DNA of 64,000 bases from assembly GCA_002257025.1 (NCBI GenBank), contig NCHA01000001.1:124001-188000 (forward strand). Direction: 5' to 3'. Positions 17,620 through 25,945 of the stretch are shown here, one piece after another. The DNA comes from Sphingobacteriales bacterium 16-39-50 (GTDB lineage Bacteria > Bacteroidota > Bacteroidia > Sphingobacteriales > Sphingobacteriaceae). How positions within the stretch are numbered: position 1 is the stretch's first letter; every line of letters begins with the position of its first letter. A program made the translations under genes and the position numbers. The notes beneath the pieces are model-generated. The model ran no database searches, was not told where the DNA came from, and saw only the letters and a program-made list of their open reading frames with translations.

Positions 17620-18150
17620 CTAAACTTTTGCAAGAACAGGATATCTTTTTGATAAAAAGTAGAAGCTTCCAAACAATACTGTCGAAAACACCAAATTACC
17701 AATTAACATATTTCTGAAGAAAGGAAGACCTGCAGCATAAGAAGTCAGGATTCCTGAAATATTGCGCGGGTACATAGTAGCCGGGTATAAAAAAGCAAAA
17801 TTGGTTATCAGGAAGAAAACCGATGCGCTGATAAATGATGCCAGAATTACATTAGTAGTATTCACTTTATTCCTGATCAGGAATCCACATCCAACCATTG
17901 CAACAAAGCCTGTATAGACAGCAAGACTAAATCCATTTCCGATGAAGATATCAGAAACAGCCATAGCAGCTATTGGGATAATAAATGCCATCCTTTTATC
18001 ACTGAACTGAGCACCACTAAATATTGCCAAAGCTCCAATTGCTGTAAAATTCCAGATATGCGGAATTAAATAGGGAAGTGCCCTTGTTAGAGCAGCTGCA
18101 ACTACAAGAAGTGTTAAAACTATAAAACGGGTTGTGCTGATATGTTTCAT
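17620..18150 (-). CDS. DUF6580-like membrane protein (putative ECF-type transport component)
   Basis: This 176-residue protein has five or six hydrophobic segments. The conserved N-terminal pattern is LTRALPYLIPHIWNFTAIGALAIFSG, followed by PIAAMAVSDIFIGN and a VYTGFVAMVGCG helix. This resembles the substrate-binding S components of ECF vitamin transporters, and I associate it with DUF6580. Substrate unknown. A perfect TATTTTTG lies four bases before the ATG, suggesting a leaderless mRNA. Not linked to an obvious ATPase in this window. Confidence 0.72.
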   Translation of the reverse strand: MKHISTTRFIVLTLLVVAAALTRALPYLIPHIWNFTAIGALAIFSGAQFSDKRMAFIIPIAAMAVSDIFIGNGFSLAVYTGFVAMVGCGFLIRNKVNTTNVILASFISASVFFLITNFAFLYPATMYPRNISGILTSYAAGLPFFRNMLIGNLVFSTVLFGSFYFLSKRYPVLAKV

Positions 18151-18154
18151 GTTT

Positions 18155-18162
18155 CAAAAATA
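18155..18162 (-). promoter_or_regulatory. -7 element for leaderless DUF6580-like gene
   Basis: TATTTTTG on the minus strand, with four bases (AAAC) before the ATG at 18150. Transcription should begin at or next to the start codon. Confidence 0.45.
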
Positions 18163-18407
18163 GGAAAAAAAATCTTAGCTTTTAAAATGTATTGAAATAT
18201 ATAATAATGGCCAAACCTCCCATAAATTTGGCACTTTTGTTCAATAAAATATTATTTTGTTAATAAATATATTATATTGTAATTCAATAAGTTATAATAT
18301 TTTATATTAAGTAATATTTCATATTTTATAATATTTTTTGGTTAAAAACTACCTTATTTGCCAAATATAATTCTGTTTTAATATTTAATATACTGTTTAT
18401 CAGTTAT
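18163..18407. other. Very A/T-rich intergenic stretch
   Basis: A region of about 245 bases made largely of ATTATA/TAATAT-like steps, between two minus-strand genes. A short inverted repeat GCCAAA/TTTGGC lies at 18210-18232. No reading frame or RNA gene is supported. Confidence 0.5.
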
Positions 18408-18665
18408 TTATGGTGTAATATTATCATATCTTTTATAGGCCTGGTTAAAATCAAGCCTCATTTGATTAAAGCGTTCGGCCGCTGATTTGATGAATTCCGA
18501 ATCAAGTAACTGAAAGACTCCGTTCACCCCTTCCGGGATGTCCAGCTCTGCTATTTTATATACCTGTTCAAATGTTCCCTTCTCCAGTTTGATTATATAC
18601 TTCTGATTCATGGAGAATATGGTGATCTTACAATCCGGATGTGGCAGTTCTGCTATAACTCTCAT
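18408..18665 (-). CDS. Small conserved-looking hypothetical protein
   Basis: This 85-residue soluble protein has predicted beta strands (CKITIFSMNQKYIIKLEKG) followed by a helical half (SEFIKSAAERFNQMRLDFNQAYKRY). The ATG at 18665 lies 11 bases after the stop of the upstream CrtA-like gene, implying co-transcription. The family is not recognised. Operon position and balanced composition support a real gene rather than a chance frame. Confidence 0.65.
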   Translation of the reverse strand: MRVIAELPHPDCKITIFSMNQKYIIKLEKGTFEQVYKIAELDIPEGVNGVFQLLDSEFIKSAAERFNQMRLDFNQAYKRYDNITP

Positions 18666-18676
18666 TGCTTTGCTTT

Positions 18677-19384
18677 TTATAAATCTTGTTGAATTTCTTT
18701 GATCGGGTCGATTCCTTTGTTGGTACCACTTCCTGATATTAAACGGAATCTGGCAAATAGCTCTTCGCTATACCAATCCTGCTTTCTGGTTTTTCTTATT
18801 ACTTCAGCATGTTCAGCAGAGCCGTATGCAAATGCCTTCATGCTTTCCATATCCCGCCATATGGATAAGGTAGCCTGTCTGAAAAATGGAGCTTCACCAA
18901 TTCCAACAGAGCTAATAAAGCCGGGTGCTTTTGCCATTATTTCTGCAACAGGTTCAACATTTGCCCAGAATTGGGTCAGTTTATTCAGACGGATTGTAGC
19001 TCTGGTTAAAACTGCGATTGGCCCTTTGTAATCCCTTTCGTAATTATCCAGCTTAAACGGATCATTACCATCCCATTTACCATGACTTGCTATAGGAACA
19101 CTTAAAAGTGTCCATTGTTCTTTTGTGAATTTCTTCCACCACCATGCGATAAATGAGTTTTTATTAAATCTGTTAAATTCTTCTTCTGAAGTCCAAACTG
19201 CCAGTAAAGCCCATTGTTGCCAGTCGGGTTGTAGATCAAAAGAACCATTTTTACCACACCCCATCAATTTCCAGAATGTACAGGCCTTATTTAAAGAAAG
19301 CGGAATACGGTGAATAGCCATAGCAATAATTGCCAGTGGTATGAATAATGGTCTGTACCGTACTATACTTATTGAAACTAACAT
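18677..19384 (-). CDS. CrtA-like protein (spheroidene monooxygenase family)
   Basis: This 235-residue protein has segments characteristic of the CrtA-like family: FWKLMGCGKNGSFDLQPDWQ, WALLAVW, KAPGFISSVGIGEAP and FRQATLSIWRD. CrtA in phototrophs adds a keto group to spheroidene, but many non-phototrophs carry relatives of unknown role. The true carotenoid cluster is 8 kb away. A TTG lies 15 bases further upstream in frame; the ATG at 19384 was chosen. A possible -7 TACCTTTG is at 19416-19423 on the minus strand. Co-transcribed with the 85-residue gene. Confidence 0.75.
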   Translation of the reverse strand: MLVSISIVRYRPLFIPLAIIAMAIHRIPLSLNKACTFWKLMGCGKNGSFDLQPDWQQWALLAVWTSEEEFNRFNKNSFIAWWWKKFTKEQWTLLSVPIASHGKWDGNDPFKLDNYERDYKGPIAVLTRATIRLNKLTQFWANVEPVAEIMAKAPGFISSVGIGEAPFFRQATLSIWRDMESMKAFAYGSAEHAEVIRKTRKQDWYSEELFARFRLISGSGTNKGIDPIKEIQQDL

Positions 19385-19415
19385 AATTGATCTTAACAAT
19401 TTCTTTCTCAGGACT

Positions 19416-19423
19416 CAAAGGTA
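19416..19423 (-). promoter_or_regulatory. Candidate -7 element for the CrtA-like gene
   Basis: TACCTTTG on the minus strand lies 31 bases before the ATG at 19384. No convincing -33 TTG is visible. Confidence 0.35.
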
Positions 19424-19462
19424 ATTTATCAAAATGTATTCTTCTTGTTGAATTTTGAATGG

Positions 19463-19470
19463 TAATTTTG
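19463..19470 (+). promoter_or_regulatory. -7 element for leaderless fRMsr gene
   Basis: TAATTTTG with four bases (TCTC) before the ATG at 19475. TTG triplets lie about 15 bases upstream. A leaderless transcript is expected. Confidence 0.5.
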
Positions 19471-19474
19471 TCTC

Positions 19475-19957
19475 ATGGCTGAAGATTTAAGGATTATTAC
19501 TGGTAGTAAGGACGATCAATACCATTCATTATTGCCACAGATTTCTGCTTTACTTGAGGGAGAGCAAGATGAGATTGCCAATATGGCGAATATCTGTGCA
19601 GCTCTTAAAGAACAATTTAACTTCTTTTGGGTAGGTTTTTATTTGGTAAAAGGTGATGAACTGGTTTTGGGCCCGTTTCAGGGGCCGGTTGCCTGTACCC
19701 GAATTAAGAAGGGAAAGGGAGTTTGTGGCACCTCATGGGCGCAGGAGCAAACCCTGATCGTTCCTGATGTTGAGTTATTTCCCGGACATATCGCCTGCAG
19801 CGCTGCTTCAAAGTCTGAAATTGTGATACCAATAGTCAGAAATGAGAGAGTAATCGGTGTTTTGGATGTTGACAGTGCAGAATTAAATAGTTTTGATGAA
19901 ACCGATGCAGCCTATCTGGCGCAGATTATTGGACTTATTGAATTTAATTTATTTTAA
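19475..19957 (+). CDS. msrC: Free methionine-(R)-sulfoxide reductase, GAF domain
   Basis: This 160-residue single GAF-domain protein has the three conserved cysteines of fRMsr: C74 in VACTRI, C84 in GVCGTSW and C108 in HIACSAAS. SEIVIPI and GVLDVDS complete the signature. It reduces free Met-R-sulfoxide using a thioredoxin-type donor, repairing oxidised methionine. The length is normal for the family. It diverges from the CrtA-like gene; their start regions are only 90 bases apart. Confidence 0.92.
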   Translation: MAEDLRIITGSKDDQYHSLLPQISALLEGEQDEIANMANICAALKEQFNFFWVGFYLVKGDELVLGPFQGPVACTRIKKGKGVCGTSWAQEQTLIVPDVELFPGHIACSAASKSEIVIPIVRNERVIGVLDVDSAELNSFDETDAAYLAQIIGLIEFNLF

Positions 19958-20030
19958 AAGATATAAAGATTTCATTTTCAAAAGCTAAAAATCTCATTCC
20001 TGAATTATTACTTAATTAATCTAAAACGAG

Positions 20031-20858
20031 ATGAAAACAAGATTATTGGCAATACTGAATTTAATAACTCTTGGTTTTCAATTATTGATGTCATACCTGG
20101 TTCAGGTGAAATTACTTTCTACCCGGGATGTAGGTCAGGTTTCTGCAAAATATGATACCGTTTTCGCACCGGCAGGGATTACATTTGCTATTTGGGGACT
20201 CATTTATACCTCTCTTCTGGCATTTTGTGTATTCCATCTCTATAAAGCATTTGCGAAAACCTCAAGCTGTCAAACCAATCAGGATACCCATAGCATAGGA
20301 TGGCTATTTTCTCTGAACAGTATTGCTACAGGGATTTGGTTAATTGCCTGGGTAAATGAACAGCTATTTTTATCTGTCATTTTAATATTGATACAGCTGT
20401 TCACACTAATTAAAATCAGTATTAAAGCCCATATTTCGAACCCTGATCGATCAATTCAGACAAAGATCTTTACACAATTTCCTCTCAGTATTTACTTTGC
20501 ATGGATATGTATTGCAAGTATTGCCAATATCAGTGCCTGGCTAAATTCAACGGGCTGGAATGGAATGGGAATTTCTGAAAGTTATTGGGTTATTATTATG
20601 ATAGGTGTGGCGGCTCTTCTTTCCTTGTTCATTGTTCTGGTGAGGAGGAACATACCTTTCGGATTTGTTGTCCTTTGGGCCTTGCATGGAATTATTTTGA
20701 AACGGAAGCAAATAGATGCTCTGATGTATGAAGATGTGATTAACGCGGCATATGCAGCTTTTGTGATTATACTGCTTGCATTGATTATTAGAATATTTAA
20801 AAGAATAAGTCCCATAAATCTTTTAATTATTAATTTCCTTGCTTTTTATTGCTTTTGA
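20031..20858 (+). CDS. Tryptophan-rich sensory-like membrane protein
   Basis: This 275-residue protein has about eight hydrophobic helices and the motif PAGITFAIWGLIYTSLLAF (about 47-65), found in TspO/MBR-related and lantern-type membrane proteins. Further Trp-rich segments follow (ATGIWLIAWVNEQ, YFAWICIASIANISAWLN, ESYWVIIMIG). Function unknown. The 3' end overlaps the next gene by 20 bases, so the pair is probably translated from one mRNA. Confidence 0.7.
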   Translation: MKTRLLAILNLITLGFQLLMSYLVQVKLLSTRDVGQVSAKYDTVFAPAGITFAIWGLIYTSLLAFCVFHLYKAFAKTSSCQTNQDTHSIGWLFSLNSIATGIWLIAWVNEQLFLSVILILIQLFTLIKISIKAHISNPDRSIQTKIFTQFPLSIYFAWICIASIANISAWLNSTGWNGMGISESYWVIIMIGVAALLSLFIVLVRRNIPFGFVVLWALHGIILKRKQIDALMYEDVINAAYAAFVIILLALIIRIFKRISPINLLIINFLAFYCF

Positions 20859-21741
20859 TCCTATTTATGCTCATCCCTTGCCGGAGGGACATCGCTTTCC
20901 GATGCTTAAGTACGAACTCATTCCTGAGCAGCTTCTTTATGAAGGCTTGATCAAAAGTGAGTCATTGTTTTCACCTGAGAAGCTGGATGAAGCTATTATT
21001 TTGTTGACACATGAACAGAATTACTGGGAAAGACTCAGGGATTTGAAACTGACTGATGCTGAAATTCGCCGTTCAGGCTTTCCATTATCGGCGACATTGG
21101 TTGAGCGTGAGATCAGAATAGCTCGTGGTACTATTGATGCCAGTATACATGCTCTGGAGCATGGTATCGCATTTAATGTCGCAGGTGGTACCCACCACGC
21201 AGGATCAAACTGGGCTGAAGGTTTTTGTCTGTTAAATGATCAGGCAATTGCCGCTAATTACTTATTGAGTAATTCTTTAGCGGATCGTATATTAATTATT
21301 GATTTGGATGTGCATCAGGGGAATGGCACAGCCGAAATATTCAGTAAGGAAGAAAGGGTTTTCACCTTTTCGATGCATGCTGAAAAGAATTTTCCTTTCA
21401 GAAAAGAGCAATCTGATCTTGATATCGGCCTCCTTGATGGAACCTCTGATGCAGAATACCTTAAACTGCTTTCAGAGAACCTAAAGTTCGTTATTGAATC
21501 GTTTAAACCTGATTTTATTTTTTATCTGGCAGGGGTGGATGTTCTGGCAACAGATAAACTGGGTAAGCTTAATCTTTCCATAGCCGGATGTAAACAAAGG
21601 GACGAACTCGTGCTGCGGTCCTGTCGAAATTTAGGACTACCGATACAAATAAGTTTGGGAGGGGGCTATTCACCTAAGATTTCAGATATCGTTGAAGCTC
21701 ACTGTAATACCTTCCGGATTGCTCATAATCTATACTTCTAA
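20839..21741 (+). CDS. Histone-deacetylase-superfamily hydrolase
   Basis: This 300-residue arginase/deacetylase-fold protein has the catalytic H119-H120 in GGTHHAG and zinc ligands D155 and H159 in DLDVHQGNG. GVDVLATDKLGKL and SLGGGYSP follow toward the C-terminus. Bacterial members deacetylate polyamines, acetoin-related or other small acetyl compounds; the substrate here is not known. The N-terminal motif YAHPLPEGHRFPMLKYELIPEQL is part of the family, so translation should start at TTG 20839, inside the preceding gene. An ATG at 20902 would delete that motif. Confidence 0.87.
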   Translation: MLFIAFDPIYAHPLPEGHRFPMLKYELIPEQLLYEGLIKSESLFSPEKLDEAIILLTHEQNYWERLRDLKLTDAEIRRSGFPLSATLVEREIRIARGTIDASIHALEHGIAFNVAGGTHHAGSNWAEGFCLLNDQAIAANYLLSNSLADRILIIDLDVHQGNGTAEIFSKEERVFTFSMHAEKNFPFRKEQSDLDIGLLDGTSDAEYLKLLSENLKFVIESFKPDFIFYLAGVDVLATDKLGKLNLSIAGCKQRDELVLRSCRNLGLPIQISLGGGYSPKISDIVEAHCNTFRIAHNLYF

Positions 21742-21808
21742 AAATATTACATTTATTATTTTACAAATCTATGATTACGTAAAATGCTGATTTTCAATAA
21801 ATTTAGTG

Positions 21809-21816
21809 TAAATTTG
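21809..21816 (+). promoter_or_regulatory. -7 element directly before a small ORF
   Basis: TAAATTTG with four bases (TACA) before the ATG at 21821, the same spacing as in four other genes of the window. This supports the small ORF being transcribed. Confidence 0.45.
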
Positions 21817-21820
21817 TACA

Positions 21821-22012
21821 ATGGAAAAACAACATTTTACGCGGTACAGGTTTATTGATACAAGAACAGGCGATTTGATCAGATATATGAACATTAATGA
21901 TCGTCTTGAAGATCACACAGACAGATTGAAAAAAATGCAATCTCAGATTTTTAATGAGATTAGAATTCCGGTGGCATCAATTTTATTTGAGCTTGCCGAA
22001 CCAGTTTCTTAG
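21821..22012 (+). CDS. Small hypothetical protein (63 aa)
   Basis: A charged N-terminal half (KQHFTRYRFIDTRTGDLIRY) is followed by an amphipathic helix (DHTDRLKKMQSQIFNEI) and a short hydrophobic tail. The last 53 bases overlap the 3' end of the convergent MATE gene. Reality is supported by the exact TAAATTTG-N4-ATG promoter spacing and ordinary codon use. The family is not recognised. Confidence 0.5.
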   Translation: MEKQHFTRYRFIDTRTGDLIRYMNINDRLEDHTDRLKKMQSQIFNEIRIPVASILFELAEPVS

Positions 22013-23345
22013 AAAAATAATGGAATCTGGTAAAGAGCAGCCCGGCAGAAACGAGCAGGCCCAGGGTAAGTCCATACCAGATTCCATTTGCTCCCAATCC
22101 CAAAACTATTCCCAGATAGTATCCAGCGGGTATCCCTACAATCCAGTATGCTATAAAAGTTATTAATGTAGGTATATTAACATCACCTATTCCACGTAAT
22201 ATTCCTAAACCTACAATTTGGGTTCCATCAAATAGCTGAAAAAATGCTGCAATTATAAGTAATTGTGCTGCAATGTTTATAACAGCTTTATCTGAAGTAT
22301 AGATCCATGGCAGATATTCATTAAGTCCAGCAAATAAAAAGGCAGCGACCGCCATAAATATCAATACAATATGATAGCTCGATATTGCCGAAAGCCTGAG
22401 GTTAAGGAAATCCTCCTTCCCAAAATTATTACCCGTTTTAATTGTTGCAGCAGCAGAAATGCCGCTGGCCATCATATAAGTTATCGCTGCGAGATTTATG
22501 GCCACTAAATGTGCTGCCTGTTCTACCGCTCCAATACTACCGATCAATATTGCAGACACGCTGAAGGCGGTCACTTCAAAGGTATATTGAAGTGCAACCG
22601 GTGTACCAATTTTCAGAATTTTTAAAGATCTTATTTTATCAATTGATCCATGACTAAATGATTTTAGATAATCTTTAAAATACCTTGACCTTAGTACATA
22701 AATACACATTACAACAGCCATGATAATCCTGTCGATAAGTGTACTCCAGCCAACGCCATTAACACCCATAGGCTCAACTCCAAATAAACCTTTAACGAAG
22801 ATAATCCCGAGACAAACATTAATGAGATTTCCCCATAGAGAAATCATCATAGCCTGCTTGGTAAAGCCAAGACCTTCGGCAAATTGTTTGAAGGTCATGA
22901 AGATCATCAAGGGTATTATTGAGAAGCCCAGTAAACCCAGATAGGGCTTTGCTTGTGCCACAACATCGGGGTCCTGATCCATTTTGTCGATAAACAGGAG
23001 AGAGCCATAATAGATGAGTATGTACAATAGTATTCCTATGATTGCATTGATCAGTAAGCTATTAGCAAGAAGCTTACCGCACTCCTGATTATTTTCCTTT
23101 CCACTTTCCTGTGCAATCAAGGGGGTGAGTCCATAAGAAATACCCATCCCAATAACCAGAGCTATAATAAAAATACTGTTTACAAGCGAGACCGCAGCTA
23201 AAGGAATCGTACCTGCAAAATGCCCTACAATAACACTGTCAGCAGTATGTACCAGCGTATGTCCAAGTTGCGAAATAACAACGGGTATTGCCAGAGTCAG
23301 ATTGCTTTGATAATGGGACTTATATTTGAAGTAAATGCGTTTCAA
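21960..23345 (-). CDS. MATE family efflux transporter (NorM-like)
   Basis: This 461-residue protein has twelve hydrophobic segments arranged as two related halves. The first helix region IPVVISQLGHTLVHTADSVIVG is a MATE hallmark, as are PLIAQESGKEN and the central LKIGTPVALQYTFEVTAFSV. MATE pumps export cationic drugs or metabolites using Na+ or H+ gradients. An in-frame stop lies four codons upstream and no ATG is near, so a TTG start at 23345 is most likely. The 3' end overlaps the convergent 63-residue ORF. Confidence 0.88.
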   Translation of the reverse strand: MKRIYFKYKSHYQSNLTLAIPVVISQLGHTLVHTADSVIVGHFAGTIPLAAVSLVNSIFIIALVIGMGISYGLTPLIAQESGKENNQECGKLLANSLLINAIIGILLYILIYYGSLLFIDKMDQDPDVVAQAKPYLGLLGFSIIPLMIFMTFKQFAEGLGFTKQAMMISLWGNLINVCLGIIFVKGLFGVEPMGVNGVGWSTLIDRIIMAVVMCIYVLRSRYFKDYLKSFSHGSIDKIRSLKILKIGTPVALQYTFEVTAFSVSAILIGSIGAVEQAAHLVAINLAAITYMMASGISAAATIKTGNNFGKEDFLNLRLSAISSYHIVLIFMAVAAFLFAGLNEYLPWIYTSDKAVINIAAQLLIIAAFFQLFDGTQIVGLGILRGIGDVNIPTLITFIAYWIVGIPAGYYLGIVLGLGANGIWYGLTLGLLVSAGLLFTRFHYFSKKLVRQAQIKLMPPEF

Positions 23346-23401
23346 AATAAATTTTTAATGTATTTAAGTAGCTGTAAAATAGTAATTTATACTATCTTAT
23401 A

Positions 23402-24025
23402 TTAAGAAGCAGTATAGTACTCTTCTTTCTCTGTGGTATGAAGTCTGATCACTCCTGAAAGTACCAGATTCACAAGAATACGGTGTGTTCTTCGTCTTGA
23501 AAGGTTGAGCATCTGACTGTATTCACGTGAAGTGATTCGTTCATGTTCATTCAGATATTCCAACAGTGCTTTTTCCTTTGAAGAATACTCAAGCAAAACT
23601 CCATGCTCATTGTTTTCACGTTTCAGAACATCAATTACAATTTTGCTGGCCAGCACGCTTTTATCTTTTACCCGGATGTAAACCCACCATTTTTTATCTT
23701 CACCAAGAGCATAATGGGGTTTCATTTCACTCTTTTCTATTTCTGCAACAAGAACTGTTTTATCATCCAGATAGAGTTCTTCAAATTTAGGTTCGAGCGC
23801 CGGTTTACAGTAAAAATGAGCTGCCCGGGTAATCATATATTTCTCCTCATCTTCAGACTTTACCCCACTTATTGTTCCATCATCAGATACACCAACCAAA
23901 AGCCTTCCCCCTTTATTATTAGCGAATGAAACCATTGTTTTGGCTATTTTTTCACAGCTGGTTATCTTTTTTTTGAAATCCTGCGTTACGCCTTCCCCCT
24001 CCAAAATTAGTCTCCTGATATTCAT
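23402..24025 (-). CDS. AlbA_2 (Schlafen-type) domain protein with C-terminal winged helix
   Basis: This 207-residue protein opens with EGEGVTQDFKKKI ... KTMVSFANNKGGRLLVGVSDDG, the AlbA_2/divergent AAA-4 domain signature (about 9-75). It ends in a helix-turn-helix region (SSKEKALLEYLNEHERITSREYSQMLNLSRRRTHRILVNLV). Such proteins are presumed nucleic-acid-binding transcription regulators. The frame continues upstream into the DUF4442 gene, but the ATG at 24025 gives the canonical EGEGVTQDFK start and avoids that overlap. Thirteen bases downstream of DUF4442, so likely one transcript. Confidence 0.8.
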   Translation of the reverse strand: MNIRRLILEGEGVTQDFKKKITSCEKIAKTMVSFANNKGGRLLVGVSDDGTISGVKSEDEEKYMITRAAHFYCKPALEPKFEELYLDDKTVLVAEIEKSEMKPHYALGEDKKWWVYIRVKDKSVLASKIVIDVLKRENNEHGVLLEYSSKEKALLEYLNEHERITSREYSQMLNLSRRRTHRILVNLVLSGVIRLHTTEKEEYYTAS

Positions 24026-24038
24026 GATCAATAATCTT

Positions 24039-24524
24039 TTAGTAGGCAATTGTTTGTTCTTCCCCTTTATACAGGTTACGAATATATACTTCATTGATCA
24101 CTGTAGCACAAAGCAAGCCTTCTGAACTAAATATATTCATCGGATATGCTTTGACAAATTTCCCTTCAGATACCAGTATTGCCTCAGCCTCTTTAATTTG
24201 CTCTTCGCTGAGTGAAATTGAAAAATATAAATCTTTTGCTCCGGGTTTTAAATAACGAATCTCAGCGCTTCTTAGCCATACCCGGCATTTTAAGCCTCTT
24301 CTTTGGAGTATCTGATCAAAGAGCAGGGCAAAGAATGGGTCTGAAGCGCTGAATATGGTACCTCCAAAGATGGTTCGATTATAATTGACATTCAAAAAAC
24401 TCTTTGAAATCTTTACCTGCACCCCGGTAAAGCCCTTATCAAACTTAATTACCCAGATTCTTTGAAAAAATAGCGGGGGATAAAAACGCATTGCCCATTT
24501 GAGCATGTTTTCTGATACAATCAT
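24039..24524 (-). CDS. DUF4442 hotdog-fold protein (putative thioesterase)
   Basis: This 161-residue protein matches DUF4442: LKWAMRFYPPLFFQRIWVIKF near the start, RTIFGGTIFSASDPFFALL in the middle (the hotdog helix) and a basic strand RSAEIRYLKPG. Relatives are acyl-CoA thioesterase-like. Substrate unknown. A TTG start six codons upstream is possible, but the ATG at 24524 is simpler. Upstream of the AlbA_2 gene in the same orientation. Confidence 0.75.
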   Translation of the reverse strand: MIVSENMLKWAMRFYPPLFFQRIWVIKFDKGFTGVQVKISKSFLNVNYNRTIFGGTIFSASDPFFALLFDQILQRRGLKCRVWLRSAEIRYLKPGAKDLYFSISLSEEQIKEAEAILVSEGKFVKAYPMNIFSSEGLLCATVINEVYIRNLYKGEEQTIAY

Positions 24525-24651
24525 CCTTGCAAATATCCGCAAATTGACTTGATATTAAAAAATATCCCTTAGATCATATTGCTTAAAATGAATTAAGCTC
24601 TTGTTTTGGTTTTTCAATTTTGTTTGTAGATTGTGGGATAAAATAAATCAT

Positions 24652-25881
24652 ATGGATCAGGATGCTGTAAATAAGAAAAATGTTAAATTAATTATCATTG
24701 TAGCTGCATTAGGCTATTTTGTTGACATATATGACCTGATCCTCTTTTCAGTTATCCGGATTAAAAGTTTGAAAGGACTTGGAGTTCCTGAAGGCGATTT
24801 ACTGGATGTGGGTACGATGCTGATTAACAGCCAGATGTTTGGGATGCTGATTGGAGGAATTCTTTGGGGTGTTTTGGGTGATAAAAAAGGACGCCTGAGT
24901 GTGCTTTTCGGATCTATATTATTATACTCGGCGGCAAATCTTGCCAATGGGTTTGTCACAACCGTTGAGCAGTATGCGATTATTCGTTTTATTGCCGGAA
25001 TCGGTCTTGCAGGGGAGCTGGGTGCCGGGATTACCCTGGTTACTGAAACGATGAGTAAAGAAAACAGGGGCTATGGCACAATGATCGTAGCAGGTGTAGG
25101 ACTTATGGGGGCAGTTGCTGCTGCAATAGTTGGCGAGAATTATGCCTGGGAAACATCCTACATCATCGGAGGGATCATGGGCTTACTGCTACTTGGCATG
25201 CGTGTAGGTTTGGCAGAGTCAGGGATGTTTAAAAATTTAAAGAACGACGGAGTAAGCAGAGGGAATATTTTTATGCTCTTTTCGGATGGAAAACGATTTA
25301 AAAAGTACCTGAGTTGCATATTAATTGGAATTCCGCTATGGTTTGTAGTAGGAGTACTCGTTACGTTCTCACCTGAATTTGGTAAGGAATTAAATGCAAC
25401 AGAACCACTTTCAGCCGGAACCGGTATAATGTATTGTTATATAGGTATTGCAATAGGAGATATAGTTGCCGGATTTATGAGTCAGATGTTGCGCTCAAGA
25501 AAGAAAGTTATGCTTGTTTTTCTATTGCTTACGGGGCTCAGCATTGTAGTTTACCTGAATGCCGAGGGAATGAATTCGCAACAGTTTATATGGCTGGTAT
25601 TATTCCTGGGTTTTTCATCCGGGTACTGGGCAACCTTCGTTACAATTGCATCAGAGCAGTTTGGAACAAATCTAAGAGCGACTGTAACTACCACTGTGCC
25701 TAATTTTGTAAGAGGATCTCTGGTGTTGGCAACTCTTTCATTTACAGCTTTAAAAGGTAGTTTGGGTATAATTAACAGTGCATTAGTTGTGGGATTTGTA
25801 TCCCTGGTTATAGCTTTAATTGCTTTATATCAGCTTAAGGAAACCTTTGGCAAGGATCTGGATTATCTTGAAATAAGCTGA
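24652..25881 (+). CDS. MFS transporter
   Basis: This 409-residue protein has twelve hydrophobic helices, the cytoplasmic loop motif GVLGDKKGRL between helices 2 and 3 and the helix 4-5 motif RFIAGIGLAGELGAGITLVTE seen in sugar/organic-acid type MFS members. It imports or exports a small solute; the substrate is not identifiable. The chosen ATG (ATGGATCAGGATGC) places a short acidic N-terminus before helix 1; an upstream in-frame start would add an unlikely hydrophobic stretch. hemF follows after 64 bases. Confidence 0.87.
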   Translation: MDQDAVNKKNVKLIIIVAALGYFVDIYDLILFSVIRIKSLKGLGVPEGDLLDVGTMLINSQMFGMLIGGILWGVLGDKKGRLSVLFGSILLYSAANLANGFVTTVEQYAIIRFIAGIGLAGELGAGITLVTETMSKENRGYGTMIVAGVGLMGAVAAAIVGENYAWETSYIIGGIMGLLLLGMRVGLAESGMFKNLKNDGVSRGNIFMLFSDGKRFKKYLSCILIGIPLWFVVGVLVTFSPEFGKELNATEPLSAGTGIMYCYIGIAIGDIVAGFMSQMLRSRKKVMLVFLLLTGLSIVVYLNAEGMNSQQFIWLVLFLGFSSGYWATFVTIASEQFGTNLRATVTTTVPNFVRGSLVLATLSFTALKGSLGIINSALVVGFVSLVIALIALYQLKETFGKDLDYLEIS

Positions 25882-25945
25882 TCCGAATGGAGCATTTTGA
25901 GAATTGCTTTCAGGATCTAATTAAAAAAAACATCATTTTTGAGGG

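Noticed and set aside
18229..18244. Sigma-54-like sequence TGGCAC-N5-TTCAA
   Set aside because: The -12 part deviates from TTGC and it points away from both neighbouring minus-strand genes; probably chance in an A/T-rich stretch.
18677..19384. CrtA-like gene as a member of the main carotenoid operon
   Set aside because: It is 8 kb away, on the opposite strand and in a different transcription unit; functional linkage is only a possibility.
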